Assembly (NCBI GenBank): GCA_965153355.1
Contig: OZ231126.1
Span: 109,182,001-109,246,000 of the forward strand
Direction of reading: 5' to 3'
Length of the DNA: 64,000 bases
DNA from: Flaccisagitta enflata
Lineage: Eukaryota > Chaetognatha > Sagittoidea > Aphragmophora
Every line of letters begins with the position of its first letter. The stretch's first letter is position 1. The notes beneath the pieces were generated by a model, which did no database searches, was not told where the DNA came from, and worked only from the letters and a program-made list of their open reading frames with translations. Position numbers and translations under genes: made by a program. Positions 22,600 through 35,954 of the stretch are shown piece by piece.

Positions 22600-23760
22600 T
22601 GGAAATGATTTTTCATTTGAATGCCCACTTTGTACGCCTTTGTAAATTGAACATTAAACATAATCCATCAACAAGAATTTGTAATTTTTTCTAAGATCGA
22701 AAACAATTTTTCGACGTTGATGACAAGTGAAACACAATTCCTCACTATACCCAAACTGAAGAAAATAAAAGTGGGCCTTGTGACCCTTCATTGACTAGTT
22801 ACCACGCGCATCACTCCTAGTTTTCCATTGGCAATACTAACCTTATATGATCCTCATGTTCTGCAAAACGTTCAAGTTAGGGTGACCCCCCCTCACCTAG
22901 TCCTCAGCGACACAGCATATATTAAATTAGGGCAACCCTACTCTTCTACTCACCAACTGCTCTCTTATCATGGTGACATGATTTTTGTTTGTCTTTTTTT
23001 TTTGTAATAGGATTTTCTTTGACAATTTTTTGGACACTTTTCACAAAACAATTTTTTTCATAATAAACATATTTTCATAATGGAGATACTTATAAAGATA
23101 AATGATTTAAAATGGTTGAAAATGGTTTTAAATGATATCTGTTAAGATGTAAGAAAAAGTTTTAATGAAATGGGTTTAACTATAAATTTTTTTTTTTGTG
23201 ATGGAAAAATTGTCATGATAAACTTTTTTATTACAATGAGTGAAATTTTGAATCTGTGTAATTATTTTCAAGATTGAAATTTTTCTATAAAAACAAACTT
23301 ATTTCTCAAGGGAAATTTCTTTTCAAAATGAATATGGTTTTTATGATGAAAATGCTTTCAGGATGACACATTATTGTAATGATAAAAACTTTTTGCTTGC
23401 CTATGGGGCATTAGGAGGTGATTTCTATTCAATGATTTCACACTGCCAATAATGGCATGATCTCACAAATGACCTCCTCCTTCTCCTCCAAACTCCTCCA
23501 AACTCCACCTCCCTCCTCCAAATGATGGGTGATTTCATACTACAATACTACCAATGCATTCATAGGCATGCATTCATTATGCCTCTGAGGTAGTGGGCTC
23601 ATACTCGCGGAGACGCGGGAGGACCCCTTCACCCTATATGGGTGGAGGAGGAGGAGGAGGATCCTCTTCCTCCTGATTTTTTTTTCAAAACTTTATCCCT
23701 TTTTTCAAAAAGCTTATGCCAAACAGTATTAGCATTATACCAAGATTTAAAAGCGGTGTG
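22600..23760. other. Unique A/T-rich arm sequence, no gene seen
   Basis: About 1.15 kb with short imperfect TTTTCATAATGG-like motifs between 23,040 and 23,390, a CTCCTCCAAA patch near 23,480-23,520 and a GGAGGAGGAGG patch near 23,642. Almost identical to 52,080-53,210 in reverse complement. No credible reading frame. Confidence 0.5.
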
Positions 23761-24232
23761 TAGTCGCGTAGCACGCGACTAAAAACTTGGACTCAGTTGA
23801 AATTCACTATTTTAAAAACAAGGCCAAAACCTATAAGTCGCGTGCGAGACTTTCAGACTTAGAATGACTTAGAATGACTTAGAATGACTTTCAATGACTT
23901 AGAATGACTTAGAATGACTTAGAATGACCAAAAAGGACTTAAAATGACTAAAAAACCTAATTACCAAAAATGACTTAAAATGACTTAAAGTGACTTAGAA
24001 TGACTCAAAATGACTTAGAATGACTCAAAATAACTCATGATTACTATTCATGACTTTAAATGATTTAAAATGACTTAAGAGTTGATGTTATATTATAAAA
24101 AAGTAAAGTGTGACGGACAGACTGACAAACGGGCAGACGGACGGACGGACGGACGGACCGACGGACGGACGGACCGACGGACGGACGGACCGACAAAGCG
24201 GGTTGTAGAGTCACGTGCACGCGACTAAAAAT
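23761..24232. repeat. Composite repeat: GTCGCG palindromes, 10-bp minisatellite, (ACGG)n
   Basis: It starts with GTCGCGTAGCACGCGAC (23,763-23,779). A GACTTAGAAT 10-bp array (23,850-24,075) and an ACGGACGGACCG array (24,130-24,192) follow, and it ends with GAGTCACGTGCACGCGACT (24,208-24,226). The flanking near-palindromes suggest the ends of one mobile or foldback unit. Mirror at 51,630-52,070; its tetranucleotide part is scrambled. Confidence 0.65.
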
Positions 24233-24394
24233 TGCTGAAAAAACGCATTTTGATGGATAAAACCATCAAAAAATAAGTGCAATGCGCCGACCCTTCTCTT
24301 TATAAATGAATACCTTTTCATGTCTTTCCCATTTTATATGTTGTTCCTACATTGAAAACTTTCCGAGTATGGCAGTTTCAACTTAACACCTCCC

Positions 24395-27300
24395 TCTAAT
24401 AAGAAAAGCCTTTGGTAAAACATATGACAGTCGTTTTTTGAGCAGGCAAGTGCCCAGCACACCAAATGATAGGGAATGAGGTAGTGGACAGGGCTATGCT
24501 CGTCAATCTTGTTTCATGGGTGTGTTGAGTTTTCATTGGGTCAAGTATATTTATCCTAATCTCTGAAAGTCTTTGTTTCTCAATATGAGCATGTAACGTG
24601 ATCATCTTTTGATTCAGTCCATTTCCTTGAGTTCTATTTCTTATTTTTCGCAAATAGATACCGTATGGGATAGTGTGTAAGATACGTTACATGCTCATAT
24701 TGAGAAATAAAGACTTTCAGAGACTAAGAAATATATACTTGACCCAATGACAGCTCAACTCACCCATGAAACAAGATTGACGAGCATAGCCCTGTCCACT
24801 ACCTCATTCCCTATCATTTTGTCCAAACCAGTCGTATCTGTGTTCAAAAAGAGATGAAAATACCACATCTCACAAGGTTAATAGAACAAAACCATCAAAC
24901 AAATTACATGTTCAAAGATACATTGATACAGCTCTACAGAGTCATATCTCCAGCGATCATCTTATTCAGTCCATTCAATATAATATAATAATAATATAAT
25001 GTTAAAGCAACCAACACAGCAGACCCCTAAGGGGTCCAAACAAATGGTTGCTATTAGTATAAAACAGCAACGTAAGATAGTGTTTTGATTTCTTCCACGT
25101 ATTCTGGGATTGATATTAGATTTTAGTTTGTTTTTAGGAATCCTAATAGTCCCAAAACAATTCCAATAATATGATATTGTCATTTTTTTTGTCATTGTGG
25201 TCGTTGCTGGTATCGCCTATTTTATTGCTGTGGTTGTCATTGTCATTGTCATTATTGATATAGTTTAATATCGCCAGTGTGTTTTAATTATATTCGCTCT
25301 CCATCATACGTTATATTTCATTATGTTTTCCGCGTATTATTGCCACAGCGGTCCCATGGCTATACCATACAGCTGTGTGCCATGATGCCGCAGCTAGCCG
25401 CGCGGCTGTTGCGCGCTGTTGCGCGGCTGTAAGCCGTATTGACGATGGTCGACACTGTCGCCAGTCTGTGATTGTTGATGCTGCTGTTTGTTGTTGTTAT
25501 TGTTGTTTTTGATGTGGTTGTTGTTGCTTTGTTGTTGTTGTGCTGTTGCTGTTCCTGATGTCTTCAGCACTACCTCAAACATAATTAAGATCCATCTGTA
25601 AAAAGAAGACAGCGGCAGGCCAGAAGCCACAGCGCCAGATACCCGTCCTCTATCGTGGTTTGGTTCATCGCCCCAGAAACAGTGAAGGAGGATAAAGCCT
25701 TGCTGACAACGACCTGAAAAAACAGGCCGTTAATGTTGAATTGCCCAATGGTTTCAAGGTAAAAATTCCTTGTAGGAAGTTTGGTAGAAATGTTCATGCT
25801 ATACAGAATTGTGGTTGTTAGTCGTATTTGTACGTCATGTTTTTGTTTTTATATTGGTGCCCTGGTTTGAGTTATTGTGGATATTGTTCTTTTTATCGAC
25901 GTATTCGTACGTCATGCCGTTTACCTGTTGATTGTTTTCTAATTTTTACATGAATTTGTACATTTTGTGTTTTGTCTTTTTCTATCTCATCTTTATCCTG
26001 CATTTGTAACTTTAATTACGAGGGTCGACATGAACAAGCCCGTCGATGTCCTAAACTAAAAAATAGAAATTATATCACTATTTGACATGAAGGGCTTATG
26101 CATGGTCCTCCCCCACTGATCCATCGCTATATTGCTGTGTTACTCGCATTTGGGGAAATAAACTGTTAAATTGAAATTGAATTGAAATTGAGATACTGGA
26201 TGGGAAAGTTTGTAAGATATGCTGTTCGCTGTTCACTTTAACCGTCATCAGTTATCATTGTGGTTAAAACTATAAGAGGATGAATCGTTTGACTACTTGG
26301 CTAACTGGGACGAAACCAAACTGAGATTTTATCTGTGTTTCAAAAAACGCTTTGATAATCCACCACATCTCAATCAGTTATCATTGTGGTTAAAACTATA
26401 AGAGGATGAATTGTTTGACTACTTGAGCTACGGAGTCATTTCTCCAGCGATCATCTTTTGATTCAGTCCATTTTATTGAGTTCTATTTCTTCTTTTTCGC
26501 AGATAGATACCAGATGGGAAAGTGTGTAAGATATGTTAAATGCTCATATTGAGAAACAAAGACTTTCAGAGACTGAGAGGTATATACTTGACCCAATGAC
26601 AGCTCAACTCACCCATGAAACAAGATTGACGAGCATAGCCCTGTCCACTACCTCATTCCCTATCATTTGGTGTGCTGGGCACTTGCCAGCTCAAAACAAT
26701 GATGGTCATATGTTTTACCAAAAGCTTTTCTTATGTATTAACGCCGGGCCTGTTATCGTGACAGGCTTTTCTCTTTTGTATCAACGACAGGCTTTTTATC
26801 GTGACAGGCATGAACAGCGTAGGCACCCATTTCCTTTTCATGGGATGAGATCAAGACTATTACTCTCAAATTACACTTGACTTTTGTGGTGAAAGATTCC
26901 ACTTTAACTGTCATCAGTTATCATTGTGGTTAAAACTATAAGAGGATGAATCGTTTGACTACTTGGCTAACTGGGATGAAACCAAACTGACATCGTATCT
27001 GTGTTTCAAAAAACGCTTTGTTAATCCACATCTCACACAAGAGTCAATGGACAAAACCATTAAACGAGTCCACTGTTTCAAAGATACACATTGGTACAGC
27101 TACGGAGTCATGTCTCCAGCGATCATCTTTTGATTCAGTCCATTTTCTTGAGTTCTATTTCTTCTTTTTTGCAGATAGATACAGGATGGTTGAATGCTGT
27201 TCACTTTAACCGTCATCAGTTATCATTGTGGTTAAAACTATAAGAGGATGAATCGTTTGAGTGCTCGGCTAACTGGGACTAAACCAAACTGAGATCTTAT

Positions 27301-28470
27301 CTGTGTTTCAAAAAACGCTTTGTCAATCCACCACATCTCACACAAGAGTCAATGGACAAAAAAATTAAACGAGTCCACTGTTTCTAAGATACACATTGAT
27401 ACAGCTACGGTGTCACATCTCCAGCAATCATCTTTTGATTTTGTCCATTTTCTTGAGTTCTATTTCTTCTTTTTCGCAAACAGATAATTGATGGTTGAAC
27501 CCTGTTCACTTTAACCGTCATCAGTTATGATTTCGGTTAAAACTATAAGAGGATGAATCGTTTGAGTGCTCGGCTAACTGGGACGAAACCAAACTGAGAT
27601 CGTATCTGTGTTTCAAAAAACGCTTTGTTAATCCACCACATCTCACACAAGAGTCAATGGACAAAACCATTAAACGAGTCCACTGTTTCAAAGATACACA
27701 TTGGTACAGCTACGGAGTCATATCTCCAGCGATCATCTTTTGATTCTGTCCATTTACTTCTTTTTCGCAGATAGATACCAAATGGGAAAGCTTGTAAGAT
27801 ATGTTACATGCTCATATTGAGAAAACTCACCCATGTAACAAGATTGACAAGCAGAGCCCTGTCCACTACCTCATTCCCTATCATTTGGTGTGCTGGGCAC
27901 TTGCCTGCTCAAAACAATGATTGTCATATGTTTTACCAAAAGCTTTTCTTATGTATCAACGACGGGCCTGTTATCGTGACAGGCATTACTCTTTTGTATC
28001 AACGACGGGCTTTTTATCATGACAGGCATGAACAGCGTAGGCACCCATTTCCTTTTCATGGGATGAGATCAAGACTATTACTCTCAAATTACGCTTGACT
28101 TTTGCGGTGAAAGATTCCACTTTAACCATCATCAGTTATCATTGTGGTTAAAATTAAAAGAGGATGAATCGTTTGACTACTTTGCTAACTGGGACGAAAC
28201 CACGCTTGACTTTTGCGGTGAAAGATTCCACTTTAACCGTCATCAGCTATCATTGGGGCTAAAACAATAAGAGGATGAATCGTTTGACTACTTGCCTAAC
28301 TAGGACAAAATTAAACTGAGTGTTGATACATAAGAAAAGCTTTTGGTAAAACATATGACAATCGTCGTTTTGAGCAGGCAAGTGCCCAGCACACCAAATG
28401 ATAGGGAATGAGGTAGTGGACAGGGCTTTGCTCGTCAATCTTGTTTCATGGGTGAGTTGAGTTGTCATTG
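24395..28470. repeat. 612-bp repeat family, mixed-orientation copies (left arm)
   Basis: Full and partial copies of one repeat occur in both orientations. They share TTTGGTGTGCTGGGCACTTG, GGGATGAGATCAAGACTATT, TTTTGCGGTGAAAGATTCC and GTTAAAACTATAAGAGGATG. One frame repeatedly gives SIALSTTSFPIIWCAGHLPA; another gives NPPHLTQESMDKTIKRVHCF. TTCTTCTTTTTCGCAG before ATAGATAC looks like a splice acceptor. The family may derive from exons and introns of a gene amplified as a repeat; its identity is unknown. Confidence 0.8.
25200..25830. other. Non-612 island with TTG repeats and GC-rich segment
   Basis: It interrupts the 612-bp family. It contains a GC-rich stretch (about 25,385-25,440, CCGCGCGGCTGTTGCGCG-like), TTG triplets (25,480-25,550) and a protein-like plus-strand segment with VNVELPNGFKVKIPCRKFG (about 25,720-25,795), also present in the mirror at 50,040-50,110 on the minus strand. 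A related but diverged segment (QAAEFGVPVGFSECPDC) lies at about 31,550-31,625. No family recognised. Confidence 0.45.
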
Positions 28471-30775
28471 GGTCAAGTATATATATCTCAGTCTCTGAAA
28501 GTCTTTTTTTCTCAATATGAGCATGTAACCTATCTTACACGCTTTTCCATCCCTTACTATTTGCGAAAAAGAAGAAATAGAACTCAAGAAAATGGACTGA
28601 ATCAAAGATGATCAATGGAGATATGACTCCGTAGCTGTATCAATGTGTATCTTTGAAACAGTGGACTCGTTTAGTGGTTTTGTCCATTGACTCTTGTGTG
28701 AGATTTGGTGGATTAACAATGCGTTTTTTGAAACACAGATACAATGTCAGTTTGGTTTCGTCCCAGTTAGCCAAGTAACCAAACAATTCATCCTCTTATA
28801 GTTTTAACCACAATGATAACTGATGATGTTTAAAGTGGAATCTTTCACCACAAAAGTCAAGCGTAATTTGAGAGTAATAGTCTTGATCTCATCCCATGAA
28901 AAGGAATGCCTGTCATGATAACAGGCCCGTCTATGATAAATAAGAAAAGCTTTTGGTAAAACATATGACCATCATTGTTTTGAGCTGGCAAGTTCCCAGC
29001 ACACCAAATGATAGGGAATGAGGTAGTGGACAGGGCTAGGCTCATCAATCTTGTTTCATGGATGAGTTGAGCTGTCATTGGGTCCAGTACATATATCTCA
29101 GTCTCTGCAAGTCTTTGTTTCTCAATATGAGCATGTAACCTATCTTACACATTTTCCCATCCCGTATCTATCTGCGAAAAAGAAGAAATAGAACTCAAGA
29201 AAATGGACTGAATCAAAAGATGATCGCTGGAGATATGACTCCGTAGCTGTACCAATGTGTATCTTTGAAACAGTGGACTTGTTTAATGGTTTTGTCCATT
29301 GACTCTTGTGTGAGATGTGGTGGATTAACAAAGCTTTTTTGAAACACAGATAAAATGTCAGTTTGGTTTCGTCCCAGTTAGCCAAGTAGTCAAACGATTC
29401 ATCCTCTTATAGTTTTAACCACAATGATAACTGATGACGGTTAAAGTGGAATCTTTCACCGCAAAAGTCAAGCGTAATTTGAGAGTAATAGTCTTGATCT
29501 CATCCCATGAAAAGGAATGCCTGTCACGATAACAGGCCCGTCTTTGATACATAAGAAAAGCTTTTGGTAAAACATATGACCATTGTTGTTTTGAGCTGGC
29601 AAGTGCCCAGCACACCAAATGATAGGGAATGAGGTAGTGGACAGGGCTAGGCTTATCAATCTTGTTTCATGGATGAGTTGAGCTGTCATTGGGTCCAGTA
29701 CATATATCTCAGTCTCTGCAAGTCTTTGTTTCTCAATATGAGCATGTAACCTATCTTACACACTTTCCCATCCCGTATCTATCTGCGAAAAAGAAGAAAT
29801 AGAACTCAAGAAAATGGACTGAATCAAAAGATGATCGCTGGAGACATGACTCCGTAGCTGTACCAATGTGTATCTTTGAAACAGTGGACTCGTTTAATGG
29901 TTTTGTCCATTGACTCTTGTGTGAGATGTGGTGGATTAACAAAGCGTTTTTTGAAACACAGATACAATGTCAGTTTGGTTTTGTCCCAGTTAGCCAAGTA
30001 GTCAAACGATTCATCCTCTTATAGTTTTAACCACAATGATAACTGATGACGGTTAAAGTGGAATCTTTCACCGCAAAAGTCAAGCGTAATTTGAGAGTAA
30101 TAGTCTTGATCTCATCCCATGAAAAGGAATGCCTGTCACGATAACAGGCCCGTCTTTGATACATAAGAAAAGCTTTTGGTAAAACATATGACCATCGTTG
30201 TTTTGAGCTGGCAAGTGCCCAGCACACCAAATGATAGGGAATGAGGTAGTGGACAGGGCTAGGCTTATCAATCTTGTTTCATGGATGAGTTGAGCTGTCA
30301 TTGGGTCAAGTATATATATCTCAGTCTCTGCAAGTCTTTGTTTCTCAATATGAGCATGTAACCTATCTTACACACTTTCCCATCCCGTATCTATCTGCGA
30401 AAAAGAAGAAATAGAACTCAAGAAAATGGACTGAATCAAAAGATGATCGCTGGAGACATGACTCCGTAGCTGTACCAATGTGTATCTTTGAAACAGTGGA
30501 CTCGTTTAATGGTTTTGTCCATTGACTCTTGTGTGAGATGTGGTGGATTAACAAAGCGTTTTTTGAAACACAGATACGATGTCAGTTTGGTTTTGTCCCA
30601 GTTAGCCAAGTAGTCAAACGATTCATCCTCTTATAGTTTTAACCACAATGATAACTGATGACAGTTAAAGTGGAATCTTTCACCGCAAAAGTCAAGCGTA
30701 ATTTGAGAGTAATAGTCTTGATCTCATCCCATGAAAAGGAATGCCTGTCACAATAACAGGCCCGTCGTTGATACA
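28470..30775 (-). repeat. Head-to-tail tandem of the 612-bp repeat (about 3.7 copies)
   Basis: Corresponding points recur every 611-612 bases, for example 28,857, 29,468 and 30,080, or 29,140, 29,751 and 30,363. The copies differ at only a few positions, far fewer than between dispersed copies, so this tandem expanded recently. The last copy stops at about 30,775, where unrelated sequence begins. Confidence 0.9.
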
Positions 30776-31045
30776 TAATATAATATAAAATTTAAGCTAT
30801 CAAAGGAAGCAAGCTTTTTACGACTTGCTCTTCGAGATGATAGCTGTTCCGTCGGAAAAATGTTGGAAGAAGGTTTCAAATACCAATAAATGCGGTATGA
30901 CGAAAAATGACAATTTCAAATGACTTTAAAAAGTAATTTTAGATACTGTTTCTTGAGTTCACAATTGTCCACTGGTTGATTGAATGCCGTATATACAAAT
31001 AGTCTCCATGGAGGGTTATTGTTACTGTTGTTATATTTGCTGTCG

Positions 31046-31129
<84 letters not shown>

Positions 31130-31400
31130 CAATTTTCAAAGTGAGGGCATGGTATGTTCAGAAGTCCAGGTTGATGCCTTGGAAAAAATGGCCATTAGCA
31201 GCCCTACTCCCACGACATCCTAATGCTGCAGTCTTTGTGGATCTTGAGCTTTACTTTGTCTAATCATCGTGATCAACGTTGTGGTCAATAGCACTGGTCT
31301 TTACTTTATCTTTACTTTATCTTAACTTTACTTTACTTTACTTTATCTTTACTTTATCTTTACTTTATCTTTAGTTTATCTTTACTTTATCTTTACAAAT
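30776..31400. repeat. Spacer start: unique DNA, (TTG)n, TTTACTTTATC minisatellite
   Basis: Unique A/T-rich DNA (30,776-31,020) is followed by a TTG array (31,040-31,128), 170 bases of unique sequence and a CTTTACTTTAT array (31,298-31,398). No gene seen. Confidence 0.85.
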
Positions 31401-32045
31401 GAACCGGTCTCGCTCTTTTCTTTGACTTTTTTTTTCTGTGTGTAAAAGTTGAGAACGAAGCAGCCAAGCGAGCCAAGCGGGCACACTGATTGTATGCGAT
31501 TTTCATTTCTTTACAGAGTTTCCCAATACATACCGACAACGGCCTGAAAGTAACAGGCCGCTGAGTTTGGAGTGCCAGTTGGTTTCAGTGAATGCCCGGA
31601 CTGTAATGCCCGCCTGGTAGCTTGTTGACTTGTTGGTGGCTTGTTATTGTGCAGCACTTTGGGCCGTGGAATTTGGAGGTCGCTAATCGGTCTCCCCAAG
31701 ACATATTTTGTCCATGTTTAGTCTCCAAGAAAATGTCATAAAGATTTGTGAACCCAAAAACAAATTTTTCTTGCTTGAAAGACATATGGCCGTCATTCCG
31801 AGAAAATCGGGCACGTCTTGATGTCTCTTGTTGATTAATATTTTTGAGTTTGGTTGTAGACGAGTGAAAAAAAGAAGGGTAGGCGAGATATGGTTAGGTG
31901 AAACCAATACCTGCCGAGAGGATGACAAAGAACAGTTAGGTTAAACTGACACTATGCCACCAGTGCCAAATGATGACAGCTGCCAACACTTGGCACGGTA
32001 TGCAAAATCTGATGTTGTTTCAATTTTCCATTTCTTTTTCTTTTT
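31401..32045. other. Region 3' of the LINE, no clear gene
   Basis: It contains the diverged segment related to 25,720-25,795 and short frames of no particular quality. The part nearest 32,045 is probably the 3' untranslated region of the LINE (minus strand); I cannot define its end. Confidence 0.4.
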
Positions 32046-33014
32046 TCAGGCAGATTGATTTTTTTGGAATTCGTCATACAGAGCTTTGAATTGATTAACG
32101 GAGGTTGATTGGCGAATTGTGAGAGGAAGGGCATTCCAGATAGTGGGGATGCGAACGGAGAAAAAATGTTTCCTTAGATCAAGACGTGCAGGTTTCGTTT
32201 CAAGTGAAAGTGGGTCTGATGATAAGCGAGTTTGAGGTCCTACCTCTCGAGATAACAAAGTGAGCCAGGTAGATTTATCGACTTTAGTAAAACTGCGCAG
32301 CATTTTGAATGTTTCAATGCAGTCACCTCTGGTTCGCCGGTCTCTTAAAGATGTTAAGCCAGTTTTCAATAATTTTTCCTCGTAAGTACCAGATAGGCTG
32401 GTAATTTGGCGCACGAAACGTTTTTGAACTTTTTCAAGAGTGTCAATATCCTTAATGGTATAAGGGCACCAAGCTTGAATGGCATACTCCAGGTGCGGAC
32501 GTACATAAGTTTTGTACAACTGGACCATGGTAGTTTTTTCACGACCTTAACAGACGGCCTAAGACCTGGTTTGCTTTTTGCGCGGCTTTTGAGACTTGAA
32601 GGCTAGGTTTTGCAGACTGGTCGACAAAAACTCCAAGGTCTTTCTGATTGGAGGTAACATTGAGTGTAACTCCCTCCATGTTGTAAACAAATTGGGGATT
32701 ATTGTTTCCAAGGTGTAGAATTTTACACTTGCCAACATTGAAGGACATTTGCCACTTTTTTGCCCAGGCCATGAGGTTGTTGATTACATCTTGTAGAGCG
32801 AGATTGTCAGCTACTGTTGAGATTCTCTTAATCACCTTTGTGTCATCAGCAAATTTCAAGAGCAAAGCAATGATATCCTCAATGCAGCCGTCAATATCGT
32901 TGATGTATATGATGAATAATATTGGCCCAAGTACTGAGCCCTGAGGGAGGCTGCATGGAACAGCACACCAGTCAGACTGCTTACCATTTAGAACAACCCT
33001 GTGCTTGCGGTTGG
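32046..33014 (-). pseudogene. LINE reverse transcriptase C-terminal half and tail domain
   Basis: Directly after the hAT-like insertion the frame continues with PQGSVLGP and then KFADDTKVI, the catalytic Phe-x-Asp-Asp box. AWAKKWQMSFNVGKCKILHL follows, as in CR1-type elements. A frameshift near 32,535 separates the last frame (32,528-32,046), which carries RPHLEYAIQAWCP and FFSVRIPTIWNALPL, the usual C-terminus of this LINE group, ending in a TGA at 32,048-32,046. Confidence 0.9.
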
Positions 33015-33749
33015 ATAACCATTAGGCTGTAGTGAAATGCGTAAAAATGGATCAAATATCTCCATGGGGGATTTTTATTACAGTTTATAGGTTACTAGTC
33101 TAGAATGGAACCTTTTGATCCTTAGATATGATGATCTAGTTGCGCGGAATTTGACCACAATATGCAAATGAGATCATTGGATTTTTCAACTTTTTGTTGT
33201 GGCCTGTGGGTTAGCCACTACAGGTAGGGTAAAAATTTGATTACCCAGGTTGAAATTAGCATTTGATTTCCCTTTTTTCCTCAAAATTAGTGTTTAAGAG
33301 GATGAATGCTATAATTCTTGTACCTTTTTTTATCTATTTCACCTGGGTGCCCACATGTTTTAAGCAAGAGGTAAGATGCGCGAAAATCGCAAAAATCGCA
33401 AAAATGAGAAGAATTGTTTGATTTATGACTTACCTTGTTTTTTGAAAATCTTATCAATGGATTTATAAAAAACCTTGGTATTGGTCTTGATTGAACGGTA
33501 TTAAGTGGTAGAATATAAAGTTCTAAGAAATAGATAATATTAGCCCCTAGGGGCCCCTTCAGGGGGTCCTCATAGTTTCCCAAAATAGCTAAAATGATGA
33601 TTGCTAATGAGTTTTTTGTCGCGGTTCCCCCTTAAGAGGTTGATGGAGCTGTAATCCTCATATGAAGTTTTTGTTAATCTGGTGGTGGGGTACACAAATT
33701 AAGGCTAGGGATCCCCTAGGGGGTCCATCTAGGGTCACCAAGAGGATTG

Positions 33750-34310
33750 AACAGGGGGACTTTTATTCGTTTGTTTGTTTGCCCTACCCCTTGAGCTCAG
33801 GCTTTTAATAAAGCCTCTCAGTCCTTAACTCAGTCCTCTCAAGCCGGAAATAAGCCCTCTCAGGCCTGAAATCATCCCTCTTGGACCACAAATCAGCCCT
33901 CTCAAGCCTCAAATTAGCCCTTTCAAGCTACAAATCAAGCCTTTCTGGCCTCAAATCAGTCCTTTTGAGCTGGAAATCAGCACTCTTAGGCCTCAAATCA
34001 TCACTCTCGGGCCTCAAATTATCCCTCTCAGACCTCAAATCATCCCTCTCAAGCCTCAAGCCAGCTCTTTAGGGCCTCAAATAAGCGCTCTCAGGTCCAT
34101 AATAACCCCTCTCAGCTCAGGCTCAAACCAGGGATGGATGGGTGGACAGACAAACAAACGAAAGTTTCCCTGCGTTCTACAGGACTTTGTCCTCTTCCGG
34201 GCAGCTGCCCTGCTTGCCCCCCCCTCAAATTCACAATTATGCAAAGCAGGGCATTGGGTATCGCTGACCATAGATTGCCCTTGAGCGACCGGTTTTCTTT
34301 TTATGGCAAT
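33750..34310. repeat. Minisatellite-cored element inside the hAT-like insertion
   Basis: It begins with GGGGGACTTTTATTCGTTTG, followed by about 13 units of a 19-21-bp repeat (CCCTCTCAGGCCTCAAATCA), then ACAAACAAACGAAAGTTTCC, CTACAGGACTTTGTCC and GGGCAGCTGCCC, ending near CGCTGACCATAGATTGCCC. The ends flanking the core are inverted with respect to each other. Confidence 0.7.
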
Positions 34311-34682
34311 GAAGGGCCTATTTATCTGTTTAGACACAGTCATCTAGAGCAGGAGAGCTAGATGAGAATAAAAGAACTGGTTTACGATCCTCAATGGGCC
34401 CTTCCCGAGGGCTCAAAGAACCAAAAACTGCCAAAAAAAAGCAAAATCTTGATATTTTTAGTTTTGGACATGCAACTTTATAAGAGGCTTTGTCCGTCCG
34501 TCCGTCCGTTGGTCTGTTGGTTCGTTGGTCCATCCGTAATGATCAAGTTGGAAAGTTTGAAAACGAGCATTTCCGCCCTGCCCACCTGTCCACAACTGGT
34601 GGCCTTGTTCATGTTTTATTTGTTCTGCTTCAAAGTAGATAAACTGGTTCATCATACCTACATAATATTTATGGAAAAATAA

Positions 34683-34745
34683 CTTCATTCATTCATTCAT
34701 TCATTCATTCATTCATTCATTCATTCATTCATTCATTCATCTATC
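34683..34745. repeat. (CATT)n microsatellite
   Basis: About 15 TTCA/CATT units, with further scattered copies to about 34,830. Confidence 0.95.
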
Positions 34746-34829
34746 CACTCATTCATCATTTTGTTCATTCATCCATTCATACATTGATTGATTTGTTGAC
34801 TGATTTATTCATTCATTCAATCATTCAAT

Positions 34830-35840
34830 GTTTCACTGACTGATGAATGAAACAAGTTATTCACTCTTGGTAAAATCATCAATCTAGCTCTTTGCTTACA
34901 CTTTCAATCCCAGAATTGCTACTTGAACTGTACAAAAAATTATATAGTGTTGGTTTAACGGCTAGTTGCTGCCTCATTTGCCATCTTTATTACATGTTCA
35001 GCTGCCTATTGGTGGCAAGGTAAGGGGGTCGATTTAAAAGGGGTGGGAATGAAGCCTCTGATTTCATCATTTGAATTTTGGCATTGTGAACGCAATCAAC
35101 TGTAAAATGAGGATTTTTCAGTTCTCTCCAAACAATCCTAGCAGAAGCTCAGGTTGATCAAGCTATAGAGTTGCTTGAGGGTTCAGTGCTTGGACAAAAG
35201 AAAAAAAACAATGCTGAAGCAAATGAGGTTGCCATTGGCACCTGAAAGAACGAGCTATAGTCAAAAAATTTTGGTTGGCTGAAAGAGTGGGTCAATTCAG
35301 ATGGAAGAATCCAAGATTATTTCTTTATGAGTTTGGCAATGGAGGAGAGCGAAGGATTTGTGCTCTTGGATCCAGGCGTTATAGCTGGATTTTTGGCCTT
35401 GATGCCAGGATTTGCACCATGAAGCTAGGATTTTCGCCACGAGGCTGGGATCCGGGCCTCGAGACTGGAATGAGCAAGGGGGGGGGGGGAGATGAAGAAG
35501 GAGAAGAAGAAGAAGAAGAAGGAGAACAAGGCCAAGTAGGCCAATAAGGTGCAACATGTGGATCGTCGAACAAATGCGTTACCCGACCGACAAACAGCCT
35601 GACTGACCAACCAACCGACCAACGGACACAGCCAGTCATGGAGGTGCTTTGTCGCACCTAAAAATTCCCCATATGTCATGGGTCGCGGGTCATGGGGCAT
35701 GGGTCATGGACTTCTTTGGGGCCGCTGCCCAAAAACAGGTTTACTGGCCTTGTTTCAGTTGCTAGAAGACGGATCAATGACGGCTGGATTGAAAAAACAA
35801 TCCTCGGATCTTATTTTGGGTTCAATTTGATGAATTTGCT
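34830..35840. other. hAT-like element interior, no gene; dispersed repeat copy at 35,460-35,740
   Basis: No transposase motif is visible. It contains a (GGA/GAA)n patch (about 35,480-35,530), an ACCGACCGAC-like patch with GCCTGACTGACCAACC (35,583-35,625), a repeated GGGTCATGG motif (35,680-35,710) and a partial hallmark (TTTGGGGCCGCTGCCC). Confidence 0.5.
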
Positions 35841-35841
35841 C

Positions 35842-35954
<113 letters not shown>

